A DNA stretch of 37,199 nucleotides from Candidatus Cloacimonadota bacterium. GTDB lineage: Bacteria; Cloacimonadota; Cloacimonadia; Cloacimonadales; Cloacimonadaceae. Below the pieces are notes generated by a model, which was given only the letters and a program-made list of their open reading frames with translations, was not told the DNA's origin and ran no database searches. The position numbers and the translations under genes were made by a program. The stretch lies in the NCBI GenBank assembly GCA_022711455.1, contig JAKLEY010000003.1, forward strand, positions 1 to 37,199, written 5' to 3'. Every line of letters starts with the position of its first letter. Position 1 is the stretch's first letter. Shown here piece by piece: positions 1-7,275 of the stretch.

Positions 1-1
1 G

Positions 2-958
2 CCCACTCTGGTTCATTTGGATCACAATGATATCTTCCTGTCCATTCTTCCTCTGTTCCATATCTTTGGTCTCACTTGCGATTTCTGGCTACCTGCAATC
101 TTGGGAGCGTCAATGGTCACCTATCCCAATCCACTGGAATATAAAACTGTCAGTGACTACGCCAGGGAATACAAGATCACTTTCATCGCCGCCACACCTT
201 CATTTTTCTATGGCTATCTGAACAAGTCCCTGCCCGGTGATTTCAGCCATGTCAAGATTGCCGTTGCCGGAGCCGATAAACTTCCCGAGAAAGTGCACGA
301 AGGTTTCCTCAAGAAACATGGGATCACTATCCTTGAGGGATATGGAGCCACCGAGACCAGCCCTCTGATCTCCGTCACCTATCCGGGGCATTTCAAGGTC
401 GGTTCTGTGGGTCCTCCGGTTCAGGGAGTTCAGGTGAGGATAGTGGATATCAACACGGATAAGATCCTGGGACCCAATCAGGAAGGAAAGATATTGGTCA
501 AAGGTGACAATGTGATGCCGGGTTATCTGGGCGATCTGGAAGAGACTTCCTTGCGCATCCGCAACGGATGGTATGACACCGGAGATATCGGAATTATCGA
601 TGAAGACGGCTTCCTTTGGCACAAGGGCCGTCTCAAACGCTTTGTGAAGGTTGGCGGAGAAATGGTCTCCCTGGTTAAGGTCGAAGCTTTGCTTTCCGAA
701 TTGCTGCCGGAAAACGTGATCTGCTGCGTGGTGGACGTGCCCAATCCCACCAAAGGCGCGGACGTCGTGGCTGCTGTTGCCAACGGTGATTTTGACCAAC
801 ATAAGGTCCTGAAAGCACTGAAGAAAGTCTTGCCCTCAATCGCTGTTCCGCGCCAATTCTATGTGATCGAAGATATCCCGATGATGGCATCCGGTAAAGT
901 GAATTTCCGGGAAGTGGAAAAGATCTGCCGGGAGAAAAATGCCCGCAATGAAAGCTGA
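2..958 (+). CDS. Acyl-activating enzyme, Aas-like acyl-ACP/acyl-CoA synthetase, 3' part (5' end outside window)
   Basis: The reading frame is open from the first bases of the window, so the gene begins upstream; about 318 residues remain. This is the C-terminal part of an AMP-binding (ANL superfamily) enzyme, which activates a fatty acid as acyl-adenylate and passes it to a thiol. Visible signatures are GYGATETSP (adenylate-binding core), WYDTGDIG (the conserved Asp that binds the ribose) and GRLKRFVKVGGEMVSL, the hinge region. That last wording resembles the synthetase domain of Aas (2-acylglycerophosphoethanolamine acyltransferase/acyl-ACP synthetase) more than FadD. The C-terminal catalytic lysine motif ASGKVNF is present, so this end is intact. 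Whether an acyltransferase domain lies upstream cannot be seen. The family is sure; the exact acceptor (ACP, CoA or lysophospholipid) is inferred. Confidence 0.85.
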   Translation, partial: PTLVHLDHNDIFLSILPLFHIFGLTCDFWLPAILGASMVTYPNPLEYKTVSDYAREYKITFIAATPSFFYGYLNKSLPGDFSHVKIAVAGADKLPEKVHEGFLKKHGITILEGYGATETSPLISVTYPGHFKVGSVGPPVQGVQVRIVDINTDKILGPNQEGKILVKGDNVMPGYLGDLEETSLRIRNGWYDTGDIGIIDEDGFLWHKGRLKRFVKVGGEMVSLVKVEALLSELLPENVICCVVDVPNPTKGADVVAAVANGDFDQHKVLKALKKVLPSIAVPRQFYVIEDIPMMASGKVNFREVEKICREKNARNES

Positions 959-1079
959 AGATCAGAGCTTGCTGCCGGGATGCAGGCACGCTTCAGGCAC
1001 GCCTCAGGCACGCTCCGGGCACAACCGTGCCTGAAGCATGCCTGCAGCTTGCCGGGAGGGTGCCTGATGGACATCAGGC
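959..1079. repeat. Degenerate 11-bp tandem array with internal strand switch
   Basis: From the stop codon of the upstream gene the sequence can be cut into successive 11-mers without a gap. Three units contain CAGGCACGC (981-991, 992-1002, 1003-1013), a fourth contains GGGCAC, and the next ones contain the reverse complement GTGCCTG or a close variant (1025-1035, 1036-1046, 1058-1068). Units 970-980 and 1047-1057 share TGCCGGGA. One result is a 20-bp inverted repeat, 982-1001 against 1026-1045, with a single mismatch. The same 11-bp phasing with different words recurs at 8811-8917 and 31861-32003. The function is unknown; the hairpin could end transcription of the upstream gene, although no T-run follows. 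Confidence 0.75.
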
Positions 1080-1143
1080 AGGGGAACGTGAACTTTACGT
1101 AACAGCCTCTGCGCCAAGCGGAAAACACTAAAGTGGAGTAAGA

Positions 1144-1830
1144 ATGGAAGTCATTTTCAAGCAGCTGCGTGATGTTTTTGATGAGGAACTGGCACAAATA
1201 TCCGAGATCTCAGGCAGAATCTGGCAGAGGGGCTGGGCTGAGGCCAATGCCGGAAATATCTCGCTCCGAATCACTGAAACGTTAAAAATGCACAGACTTA
1301 TCGACAGCTATGAGGATTGTGAATTCTATCTTGCTTCCCGCTCCGGTTCTCGTTATCGCCAGATGGAAAAAGATCCTCTGGCACAGATGCAATTGATCAG
1401 AACATGGGGAAAAACTGAGGAGCAGTATCCCGCTCAAAGCCAGGTTACGTCTGAATGGCAGACGCATCTGATGCTCCAGGATAAATTCCGCAGGATAAGA
1501 TCCGGCTCCAGATTCATCCTGCATTCCCATCCCCTGGAAGTGATCGCGCTCAGCCAGCTGCTGACCGGAAGGTCGTTCAGTTCCGAACTCACCCGAGTTT
1601 TACCTGAGCTCAGGCTCTATTTACCGGAAGGGATTGCCTTTTGCACTGCTGCAGCCCCCGGATCGGAAAAACTGGCAGAACTGAGCTGCGCGGCGCTGGA
1701 TCAGGAAAAAGCCTTGGTTTGGCAGGGACATGGCTTGCTCTGTTTCGGTGCAAATCCGGATGAGGCATTCGACTATATGGAGATCGTTTGCAAGGCTGCC
1801 GCGCTCTATTTGCTGATGAATAGATCATAA
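1144..1830 (+). CDS. Class II aldolase, rhamnulose-1-phosphate aldolase-like
   Basis: A 228-residue zinc-dependent class II aldolase/adducin-family protein. The best resemblance is to RhaD, which splits L-rhamnulose 1-phosphate into dihydroxyacetone phosphate and L-lactaldehyde. Visible features are an N-terminal WAEANAGNISLRI (compare the GW-x-N-GGN-x-S/T-x-R motif of RhaD), TSE with a probable catalytic Glu104, the zinc pair in HSHP (His127, His129) and a third histidine in WQGHG (His196). The length is below the roughly 270 residues of E. coli RhaD. The ATG at 1144 follows GGAGTAAGA. No rhamnose isomerase or kinase lies in the window, so the true substrate may be another ketose or sugar-acid phosphate. 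The family is well supported, the substrate only moderately. Confidence 0.8.
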   Translation: MEVIFKQLRDVFDEELAQISEISGRIWQRGWAEANAGNISLRITETLKMHRLIDSYEDCEFYLASRSGSRYRQMEKDPLAQMQLIRTWGKTEEQYPAQSQVTSEWQTHLMLQDKFRRIRSGSRFILHSHPLEVIALSQLLTGRSFSSELTRVLPELRLYLPEGIAFCTAAAPGSEKLAELSCAALDQEKALVWQGHGLLCFGANPDEAFDYMEIVCKAAALYLLMNRS

Positions 1831-1837
1831 ATATCCT

Positions 1838-1899
1838 GTAGGTTTGGATGCCAATCCGAACTGATAGTCTTCTTATGTCGGATTGGTATCCGACACTAC
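1838..1899. repeat. Pair of inverted REP-like hairpins (GTAG foot, GGAT/ATCC stem)
   Basis: Two short hairpins face each other 8 bases after the aldolase stop. The left one is GTAG followed by GTTTGGAT-GCCA-ATCCGAAC; the right one is GTCGGAT-TGGT-ATCCGAC followed by ACTAC, so GTAG-type feet lie at both outer ends. This is the layout of a bacterial interspersed mosaic element made from two REPs. A closely related, perfectly symmetric unit lies at 32271-32300. A RAYT transposase of the kind that mobilises GTAG-footed REPs is encoded at 9820-10488. Confidence 0.7.
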
Positions 1900-1902
1900 A
1901 AT

Positions 1903-1926
1903 AAAAAAAGGGGGCTGGGAGCCCCC
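1903..1926 (-). terminator. Rho-independent terminator of the minus-strand Cys-rich gene
   Basis: GGGGGCT-GGG-AGCCCCC is a perfect 7-bp stem with a 3-base loop. Read on the minus strand it is followed by seven T residues (complement of 1903-1909). It lies 33 bases beyond the stop codon of the minus-strand gene at 1959-2294. On the plus strand the hairpin lacks a T-run, so it should act only for the minus-strand gene. Confidence 0.85.
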
Positions 1927-1958
1927 GTGTGTGTGTTGAGGTATGTGTCGAAAATTTT

Positions 1959-2294
1959 CTATAGGTATTCTTCGCAGTGCCAGACCCCGCCCCGAATGTA
2001 CTTCAGGGGACAAAGATCACGAATCTGGCAGCTCGCGCAGAGCCCGCTGAGAGCTTCGTCATCTTCAGGGCTGGGATCGATCCCGATCGTGGAAAAGACT
2101 AAGGGCTGAACCTCATCATCTGCCGCGCGGTAATCATCACAATCGTAGATCAGACCTTCTTCCGCGCTGAGCACACAGCTGTAGCGACCACCGCAATAGG
2201 CGCATAGACCGTTTTGGTTAAAGGTCTTATCCAGCCGCTCTAATGGAATAAAGCTCTGAATATCGACTTTCTTCAGGACTGTGCGAGTCGCCAT
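1959..2294 (-). CDS. Small protein with two identical-spacing four-cysteine motifs (putative zinc-binding)
   Basis: A 111-residue protein with two copies of C-x2-C-x5-C-x11-C, at Cys31/34/40/52 and Cys86/89/95/107. Each is preceded by GLCA and followed by two acidic residues and Tyr (DDY, EEY). The identical spacing shows an internal duplication; the two copies are joined by an acidic linker. The pattern suggests two structural zinc (or Fe-S) sites. I recall single-motif relatives ending in WHCEEY as hypothetical proteins in anaerobes, but I know of no assigned function and propose none. It is the only minus-strand gene in the window, stands alone, and has its own terminator. The ATG at 2294 is the first in the frame and opens the continuous protein. 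Confidence 0.75.
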   Translation of the reverse strand: MATRTVLKKVDIQSFIPLERLDKTFNQNGLCAYCGGRYSCVLSAEEGLIYDCDDYRAADDEVQPLVFSTIGIDPSPEDDEALSGLCASCQIRDLCPLKYIRGGVWHCEEYL

Positions 2295-2354
2295 TTAGAT
2301 TCATCCTTAATTTATTAATCACTTGCCATTACCTAAATGCATCTTCTGTGCCAA

Positions 2355-2384
2355 TTGACATCGATTCAAGAATACTCCTATATC
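2355..2384 (+). promoter_or_regulatory. Candidate sigma70-type promoter in the region before glnS
   Basis: A consensus -35 TTGACA (2355-2360) is followed after 18 bases by TATATC (2379-2384). If it drives glnS (start at 2658), the transcript has a leader of about 265 bases. The gene-free stretch 2295-2657 otherwise holds an inverted repeat, GTGGGGA (2451-2457) against TCCCCAC (2481-2487), whose stem may extend by an ATTATT/AGTAAT pairing with a bulge. No T-box signature was recognised. I see no other feature in this stretch. Confidence 0.4.
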
Positions 2385-2657
2385 TTATTGTTTTTCATAG
2401 AGATACGAGCCTTGAACAAGCTTTCATAAGCAAAGAATTTCTCTCCAAAAGTGGGGATTATTCTCTCTGTGAGTAATATTTCCCCACATCTTGGAAGAGT
2501 AATGCCAGAATATAACGACCAAGCTGATTAGGGCAATCTGATACACAGCGCGTGTTGGATTTCAAACAACATAAATATTGTTTTGTGAGTGATTATTCTT
2601 GACGAATATCTGTAAAGCTATGGACTGGCTCGCAAATAGACTAATCCGAGGCTCAAT

Positions 2658-4379
2658 ATGAATCATAAAAATGAGGAATCAGACACTTTAACAGAAGCTA
2701 AAACTCCTGTTTCAAACTTCATCCGCACCATAATAGATAACGATCTGCAGACGGGAAAACACAGCAAGATCGTTACCCGCTTCCCCCCCGAACCCAATGG
2801 CTATCTGCATGTGGGTCACACGAAATCCATCTGCCTGAATTTCGGTTTGGCCAGAGATTACCAAGGGGTCTGCCACCTCCGTTTTGACGACACCAATCCT
2901 GAAGCAGAGGATGTGGAATATGTGGATTCCATCATGGAGGATATCCGCTGGTTGGGTTGGGACTGGAAAGACAAGCTGTTTTACGCCTCCGATTATTACG
3001 AAAAACTCTACGATTATGCCGAGATCCTGATCAACGACGGCAAAGCCTTTGTCTGCGAGCTCTCCGCGGAAGAGATGAATAAAAACCGGGGAACTCTCAC
3101 TCAGCCGGGCATAGACAGTCCCTGGAGGGATCGTCCTGCAGCCGAGAACCTTGATCTGTTTCGCAGAATGCGAGCCGGTGAATTCGCCGACGGACAGATG
3201 ACCCTGAGAGCAAAGATCGATATGAGATCAGGCAACATCAACATGCGTGACCCCGTGATCTACAGGATCAAACGAGCTTCCCACCACCGCACCGGTGACA
3301 AGTGGTGCATCTATCCCATGTATGACTACACTCATCCCATCTCAGACGCTTTGGAAGGAATCACGCACAGTATCTGCACGCTGGAGTTCGAAGACCACCG
3401 TCCGCTATACGACTGGATCCTGGATCAGCTCCCCGTCCCCTGTCATCCCCGTCAGATCGAATTTGCCCGGCTAAACCTGAGCTATACCGTGATGAGCAAA
3501 CGCCTGCTTCTGACCCTGGTCAAAGAAGGCTATGTGAACGGTTGGGACGATCCGCGCATGCCAACGGTTGCCGGAATGAGACGCAGAGGCTTCACAGCCG
3601 CGGCTCTAAGAGAGCTGGCAGACCGGATAGGGGTCGCAAAGGCCTCTTCCACCGTGGATTTTGAACTCCTGCAATATTGCGTTCGCGAAGATCTGAATAA
3701 ACATGCCAAACGCGTGATGGCAGTTCTCGATCCGCTCAAGGTTATCATCGAAAACTATCCTGAAGATACTACCGAGATGCTGGAAGCGATCAACAATCCC
3801 GAGGATGAGACTGCCGGAACCCGGATGATCCCGTTCTCACGTGAGCTTTATATCGAGCGTGAAGACTTTTTGACCGATCCTCCCAAAGGCTGGTTCAGGC
3901 TTGCTCCGGGAGCCGAGATCAGGCTCAAACACGCTTATTACATCACTTGTAAGGAAGTGGTCCTCGACGCGGATGGAAAGATAGACAAGCTGATCTGCAG
4001 CTATGACCCTGCCTCAGGGGGTGGCTGGACTGAGGACGCGCGCAAAGTTAAAGGAACTCTGCATTGGATCGATGCTTCAAATTGCATTCCGGTAGAAGCC
4101 AGAATCTATGATCAGCTCTTCACTGTGTCTGATCCGATGTCTGCTGAGGAAGGTAAGACCTTCCTCGATTACCTGAATCCCGATTCTCTGAAGGTTATCA
4201 AAGCTCTGGCTGAACCCTCTCTGGCAGAGGCTAAACCCGGGGAGAGCTTTCAGTTTTTACGGCTGGGTTATTTCTGCGCCGATTACGACAGTAAACCCTC
4301 CGCTCCTGTATTTAACAGGGTTGTAACCCTTAAAGACAGCTGGCAAAAGAAAGGGGTAGTGTCTCAAAGGTTGGTGTAA
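2658..4379 (+). CDS. glnS: Glutaminyl-tRNA synthetase
   Basis: A class I aminoacyl-tRNA synthetase that charges tRNA-Gln with glutamine in the cytoplasm. The 573 residues compare with 554 in E. coli. The HIGH-type motif PPEPNGYLHVGH is at about 43-54, LRFDDTNPEAE follows, and the KMSKS equivalent is VMSKRLL near residue 279. The C-terminal anticodon-binding beta-barrel runs through the usual end, VFNRVVTLKDSW. The last few residues and the stop codon are not native: they are translated from the left terminal inverted repeat of the IS256-type element that begins near 4359. Little or nothing of the domain is lost, so the enzyme is probably active. The start ATG at 2658 lies about 12 residues before the conserved region; no strong Shine-Dalgarno is visible. 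Confidence 0.95.
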   Translation: MNHKNEESDTLTEAKTPVSNFIRTIIDNDLQTGKHSKIVTRFPPEPNGYLHVGHTKSICLNFGLARDYQGVCHLRFDDTNPEAEDVEYVDSIMEDIRWLGWDWKDKLFYASDYYEKLYDYAEILINDGKAFVCELSAEEMNKNRGTLTQPGIDSPWRDRPAAENLDLFRRMRAGEFADGQMTLRAKIDMRSGNINMRDPVIYRIKRASHHRTGDKWCIYPMYDYTHPISDALEGITHSICTLEFEDHRPLYDWILDQLPVPCHPRQIEFARLNLSYTVMSKRLLLTLVKEGYVNGWDDPRMPTVAGMRRRGFTAAALRELADRIGVAKASSTVDFELLQYCVREDLNKHAKRVMAVLDPLKVIIENYPEDTTEMLEAINNPEDETAGTRMIPFSRELYIEREDFLTDPPKGWFRLAPGAEIRLKHAYYITCKEVVLDADGKIDKLICSYDPASGGGWTEDARKVKGTLHWIDASNCIPVEARIYDQLFTVSDPMSAEEGKTFLDYLNPDSLKVIKALAEPSLAEAKPGESFQFLRLGYFCADYDSKPSAPVFNRVVTLKDSWQKKGVVSQRLV

Positions 4380-4382
4380 ATT
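4359..4382 (+). repeat. Left terminal inverted repeat of the IS256-type element
   Basis: This matches the reverse complement of 5893-5916 at 21 of 24 positions. It contains the TAA at 4377-4379 that ends glnS, so the insertion sequence provides the stop codon of the host gene. Confidence 0.8.
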
Positions 4383-4470
4383 GGGTAACGCCCGATGAAG
4401 AAAAAGGTTGAGCCGGATCCCGCTCTTTGTTTTGATGGTTTTGACAAAACTAAAGAACAAGGAGAAGATC

Positions 4471-5760
4471 ATGACTCAACCGAAGAGAAAGAAAGATGAA
4501 AGAGCGGAATTGGTCAAGTTATTTCGCACGATGGTACCAGGAGACTTTGTAAAAGTGCTTGAAAACAGCATCCAGAGGTTTATTGACGCAGAGCTTAACT
4601 CCGTCCTGGGAGCAGAGCCTTATCAGCGTGTGGAAAGCAGAACTAACTACCGTAATGGTTACCGTGAGCGTAAAGAGCCCCTGAGTACCGGATTGGGGCC
4701 TATAAACGTTAGCATCCCGAAGCTCCGCAGCGGCAGTTTCTATCCCTCGATCCTTGAACAATACCAACGGGTGGACAGGGCCTTGATCAGCATCATCAGT
4801 GAAGCCTACTTTGCCGGTGTTTCTACTCGCAAGATGAACAAGTTGTTTATTGATTTAGGCTTGGAAAACATAGATCGCAGTTTTGTCAGCCGTTGCGCTG
4901 CTCAGATCGATGAAGAAGTGGAGATCTGGAAGAACAGGCCACTTGAAAGGCGTTATGCCTATATCTGGCTGGATGCGATCTACACCAAGATCAGAACCGA
5001 GGGCAGGGTTAATTCAACTGCTGTGCTAATAGCGATTGGCCTTAGAGAGGATGGGCACCGCGATGTCCTTGGTCTTCACTTGGGGAATCGTGAAAGCTAC
5101 TACAACTGGAAAGATTTTCTGCAGAGCTTAAAGGCTCGTGGTCTTGAGAGGTCGGAACTTTGGATCAGCGATGAACATGATGGCCTGATCAAGTCAATAG
5201 AGGAGTGTTTCCCGGGACAGCTAAGACAACGCTGTATTGTCCACTGGATGCGAAATGCTCAGAGCAAAGTTTCCAAGATTGATCTGCTGTGGCTGCTGCC
5301 ACTGATAAAAGATATTGTAGGCTCCAGGACCAGGGAATCGTTTGAACTGGCCTGGAAAGAGCTTAATAGAGTGGCCCAGTCCAAGGGTAAGGACAATCTA
5401 TTGGATTGGCTGGATAACACTTACCATGATATATCGGTCTATCTTGACTTCCCAGCGGCACATTGGAGTAGAATAAAGTGTACCAACTCACTGGAGCGTT
5501 TAAACGAAGAGCTCAGACGCAGAGAGAAATGCATCCGGATATTCCCTGATGAAAAGAGCTGTTTGCGTCTGTTGGGTGCGATCCTGCAAGGCTATTCCGA
5601 AGACTGGATAAGCGGAAAACTATATCTATCAGAACCAATGGAAAGGATCAAGGAAACCCTGAAAAAGCCCATACCCTTTGAGGCAACGCGCGACGGGCTG
5701 GAGCCCTGCTCCGTCGGCTACACCTCCTCCGCAGGGCTCCAGCCCGTCGCATCAAGGTAG
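4471..5760 (+). CDS. IS256-family transposase (Mutator type, DDE)
   Basis: A 429-residue transposase that cuts and joins the ends of its own element. The DDE triad can be placed at Asp168 (IWLDAIY), Asp234 (ISDEHDG) and Glu342 (TNSLERLNEELRRR); the C-x2-H pair in RCIVHWM is also typical. An in-frame ATG exists at 4408, but the ATG at 4471 has AAGGAG six bases upstream and starts the family-like sequence, so I chose it. Family members usually have about 400 residues. The last 24 or so codons here are translated from a palindromic insert (arms 5690-5709 and 5731-5750), so the native C-terminus has been replaced. The catalytic core is intact, and activity is possible but unproven. Confidence 0.93.
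   Translation: MTQPKRKKDERAELVKLFRTMVPGDFVKVLENSIQRFIDAELNSVLGAEPYQRVESRTNYRNGYRERKEPLSTGLGPINVSIPKLRSGSFYPSILEQYQRVDRALISIISEAYFAGVSTRKMNKLFIDLGLENIDRSFVSRCAAQIDEEVEIWKNRPLERRYAYIWLDAIYTKIRTEGRVNSTAVLIAIGLREDGHRDVLGLHLGNRESYYNWKDFLQSLKARGLERSELWISDEHDGLIKSIEECFPGQLRQRCIVHWMRNAQSKVSKIDLLWLLPLIKDIVGSRTRESFELAWKELNRVAQSKGKDNLLDWLDNTYHDISVYLDFPAAHWSRIKCTNSLERLNEELRRREKCIRIFPDEKSCLRLLGAILQGYSEDWISGKLYLSEPMERIKETLKKPIPFEATRDGLEPCSVGYTSSAGLQPVASR
5690..5750. repeat. Palindromic REP/MITE-like insert inside the transposase gene
   Basis: A perfect 20-bp inverted repeat, 5690-5709 against 5731-5750, with a 21-base loop. Each arm also contains its own smaller palindrome (GGGCT-GG-AGCCC and GGGCT-CC-AGCCC), so the element looks like two inverted REP-like hairpins. 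It is read through in frame as the last codons of the transposase, ending at TAG 5758-5760. Composition is G+C-rich compared with the A+T-rich IS sequence that follows. I infer it was inserted after the IS arrived, or travelled with it. Confidence 0.7.
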
Positions 5761-5779
5761 ATTATTTATGAAAAAGAAC

Positions 5780-5808
5780 TTGACTTGGATCAACGAGATG
5801 AAAATAAT
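5780..5808 (+). promoter_or_regulatory. Outward-reading sigma70-type promoter at the right end of the IS
   Basis: TTGACT (5780-5785), a 17-base spacer and AATAAT (5803-5808) match the bacterial consensus at five of six positions in each box. It lies between the transposase stop and the right inverted repeat and points out of the element. The next gene, hflX, starts 133 bases downstream, with no terminator seen between. It is the same box pairing (TTGNCN-N17-AATAAT) as the candidate promoter of corA at 25756-25784. Confidence 0.55.
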
Positions 5809-5892
5809 GCATTTGGTCGTTAGGCCTTACATAGATAGTGAGAAACGAGGACGATAAGATGTCTTCAAATAACCAGAGAAACAAGGAGTTGG

Positions 5893-5916
5893 AATTTACA
5901 CCAACATTTGGGACTC
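5893..5916 (-). repeat. Right terminal inverted repeat of the IS256-type element
   Basis: The reverse complement of this stretch matches 4359-4382 at 21 of 24 positions. The element ends 24 bases before the hflX ATG at 5941. Confidence 0.8.
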
Positions 5917-5940
5917 AACATGCTAAATTAGGATTTGATT

Positions 5941-7266
5941 ATGTCATACGATGAATTTGACTATTTAGAAGAGCTGGAGCTCGAAGAAGAGCCTTGGGAA
6001 GAGCTGGAAAAGACAGAACAGACTGCCTTTCTGGCGCATTTGGTACGCCAGGGAGAAACAGATAAGGAGAGCCAAGCCACTCTGGATGAGCTGGAGAGGC
6101 TGGCAGATACAGCCGGGATCCAGGTTCTGGGAAGCTATACTCAGAAGCGGAATTACCCTGAACGCGGCTCCTTCTTTGGCAAAGGATTTTTGGAAGAAAC
6201 AGCCACCCGTATGCTGCAAGCCCAGGCAGATCTGCTGATCGTGAATGAAGAGCTCTCTCCCATTCAGGCACGCAATATCCAGAGAGATTACGGGATCTCA
6301 GTGATCGACCGCACCGAGGTCATCCTCTCCATTTTTCATGAGCATGCCAAGACCCGGGAAGCCATGCTGCAAGTGCGTCTGGCGGAGCTGGAATACCAAT
6401 ATCCCAGGCTGCGTAAGCTCTGGGGGCATTTTGATGCCCAACGTGGTTCTGCGCGCAGTGCCGGGGGTAGTGCCAGCCGGGGTATGGGTGAAAAGCAGAT
6501 CGAAGTGGACCGCCGTTTGATCCGGCTCAAGATCAGAAGGATCAAAAGCCAATTGGCTCAGATCATCACTCAAAAAGAGACTCAGCGCAAACAGCGGGAC
6601 AACGTTCGCAAGATCTGTATCGTGGGTTATACCAATGCCGGGAAATCCACTCTGTTCAATGCCCTCACCCAAGCCGGGGTGCTGGTGCAGGACAAGCTTT
6701 TTGCCACTCTGGATTCCACTTCACGTCAGCTCAAGCTGGCAACCGGATCACCGATCGTGATCTCGGATACCGTGGGTTTCATCTCCAAGCTGCCCCATCA
6801 TCTGGTGGCTTCTTTCAAGGCTACTCTGATGGAGGTTCAGAATGCCGATCTGCTGCTGCACCTTGTGGATAGCGCGGATGACAGGCTGGAATATTATATC
6901 GCTCAGGTAAACGATGTGCTCACGCAGTTGGGAGCTGATGCCATCCCCCAGCTCCTGGTCCTGAACAAATCCGACACCCTGGATCCCATTTATGGCAGCT
7001 TTTTGGCTCGCCGTTATCCTGATGCCATCAGCATCTCTGCCCTCACCGGACAGAATGTCGGGCTTCTCCTGGAGAAATCTGAGCAGGCACTGTTTCAGAC
7101 CATGCGCTTCAAACTCCGCGTTCCTTATGATCAGACAGCTTTGGTTGCAAAATTGCATGAGCTGGGGCAGGTCTTTTCCGAGGAATACCGGGACGATGCA
7201 GCCTATCTGGAGGTTTCGCTTACCGAGGCCGATAAACATTTGATCACTGATTATATAGATAAATAA
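5941..7266 (+). CDS. hflX: Ribosome-associated GTPase HflX
   Basis: A 441-residue TRAFAC-class GTPase that binds and splits or rescues 70S/50S ribosomes under stress. After a very acidic start comes the HflX N-terminal domain, with the conserved GMGEKQIEVDRRLI linker (usual form GPGETQ-x-E-x-DRR). The G domain follows: G1 GYTNAGKST (about 228-236), G3 DTVGFI with the LPHHLVASFKATL switch region, and G4 NKSD. The C-terminal extra domain is present. The ATG at 5941 is preceded by AGGA at a 7-base gap; a TTG two codons earlier is possible. Its natural upstream region has been replaced by the IS element ending at 5916, so expression probably depends on the IS (candidate promoter 5780-5808). Confidence 0.93.
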   Translation: MSYDEFDYLEELELEEEPWEELEKTEQTAFLAHLVRQGETDKESQATLDELERLADTAGIQVLGSYTQKRNYPERGSFFGKGFLEETATRMLQAQADLLIVNEELSPIQARNIQRDYGISVIDRTEVILSIFHEHAKTREAMLQVRLAELEYQYPRLRKLWGHFDAQRGSARSAGGSASRGMGEKQIEVDRRLIRLKIRRIKSQLAQIITQKETQRKQRDNVRKICIVGYTNAGKSTLFNALTQAGVLVQDKLFATLDSTSRQLKLATGSPIVISDTVGFISKLPHHLVASFKATLMEVQNADLLLHLVDSADDRLEYYIAQVNDVLTQLGADAIPQLLVLNKSDTLDPIYGSFLARRYPDAISISALTGQNVGLLLEKSEQALFQTMRFKLRVPYDQTALVAKLHELGQVFSEEYRDDAAYLEVSLTEADKHLITDYIDK

Positions 7267-7275
7267 GGAGTTAGA

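Larger units (their letters stand above)
4359..5916 (+). mobile_element. IS256-family (Mutator-type) insertion sequence
   Basis: About 1.56 kb long, bounded by 24-bp imperfect terminal inverted repeats (21 of 24 positions match) at 4359-4382 and 5893-5916. It holds a single transposase gene in the plus orientation. The inner 13 bases GTTGGTGTAAATT are identical at both ends. IS256 elements usually make 8-9 bp target duplications; I found no convincing direct repeat flanking either end, so the insertion may be old, or the outer ends may be a few bases further out. It sits between glnS and hflX, touching the last codons of glnS and ending 24 bases before the hflX start. Its transposase gene contains a palindromic insert (5690-5750). 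Confidence 0.85.

Noticed and set aside
200-802. Long minus-strand open frames opposite the Aas-like gene and opposite hflX, atoA, yfhO and the hydrogenase
   Set aside because: They are antisense shadows caused by codon bias of the real genes; none has a start signal or a recognisable domain.
2599-2625. TTGACG as a second promoter close to glnS
   Set aside because: No acceptable -10 box occurs at 15-19 bases.
4387-4500. Short frame starting MKKKVEPDP overlapping the transposase start
   Set aside because: It lies in another frame over the transposase 5' end, with no ribosome-binding site and no family likeness.
4351-5930. Target-site duplication around the IS256-type element
   Set aside because: No 8-9 bp direct repeat could be found next to either end, even when the element was extended by several bases.
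5859-5954. Small open frame of 31 codons with GAGGA upstream, crossing the IS right end into the hflX start
   Set aside because: It depends on the chance junction of IS and host DNA, and its sequence resembles nothing I know. A preceding 29-codon frame (5768-5857) is equally unconvincing. Possible leader translation before hflX cannot be excluded.
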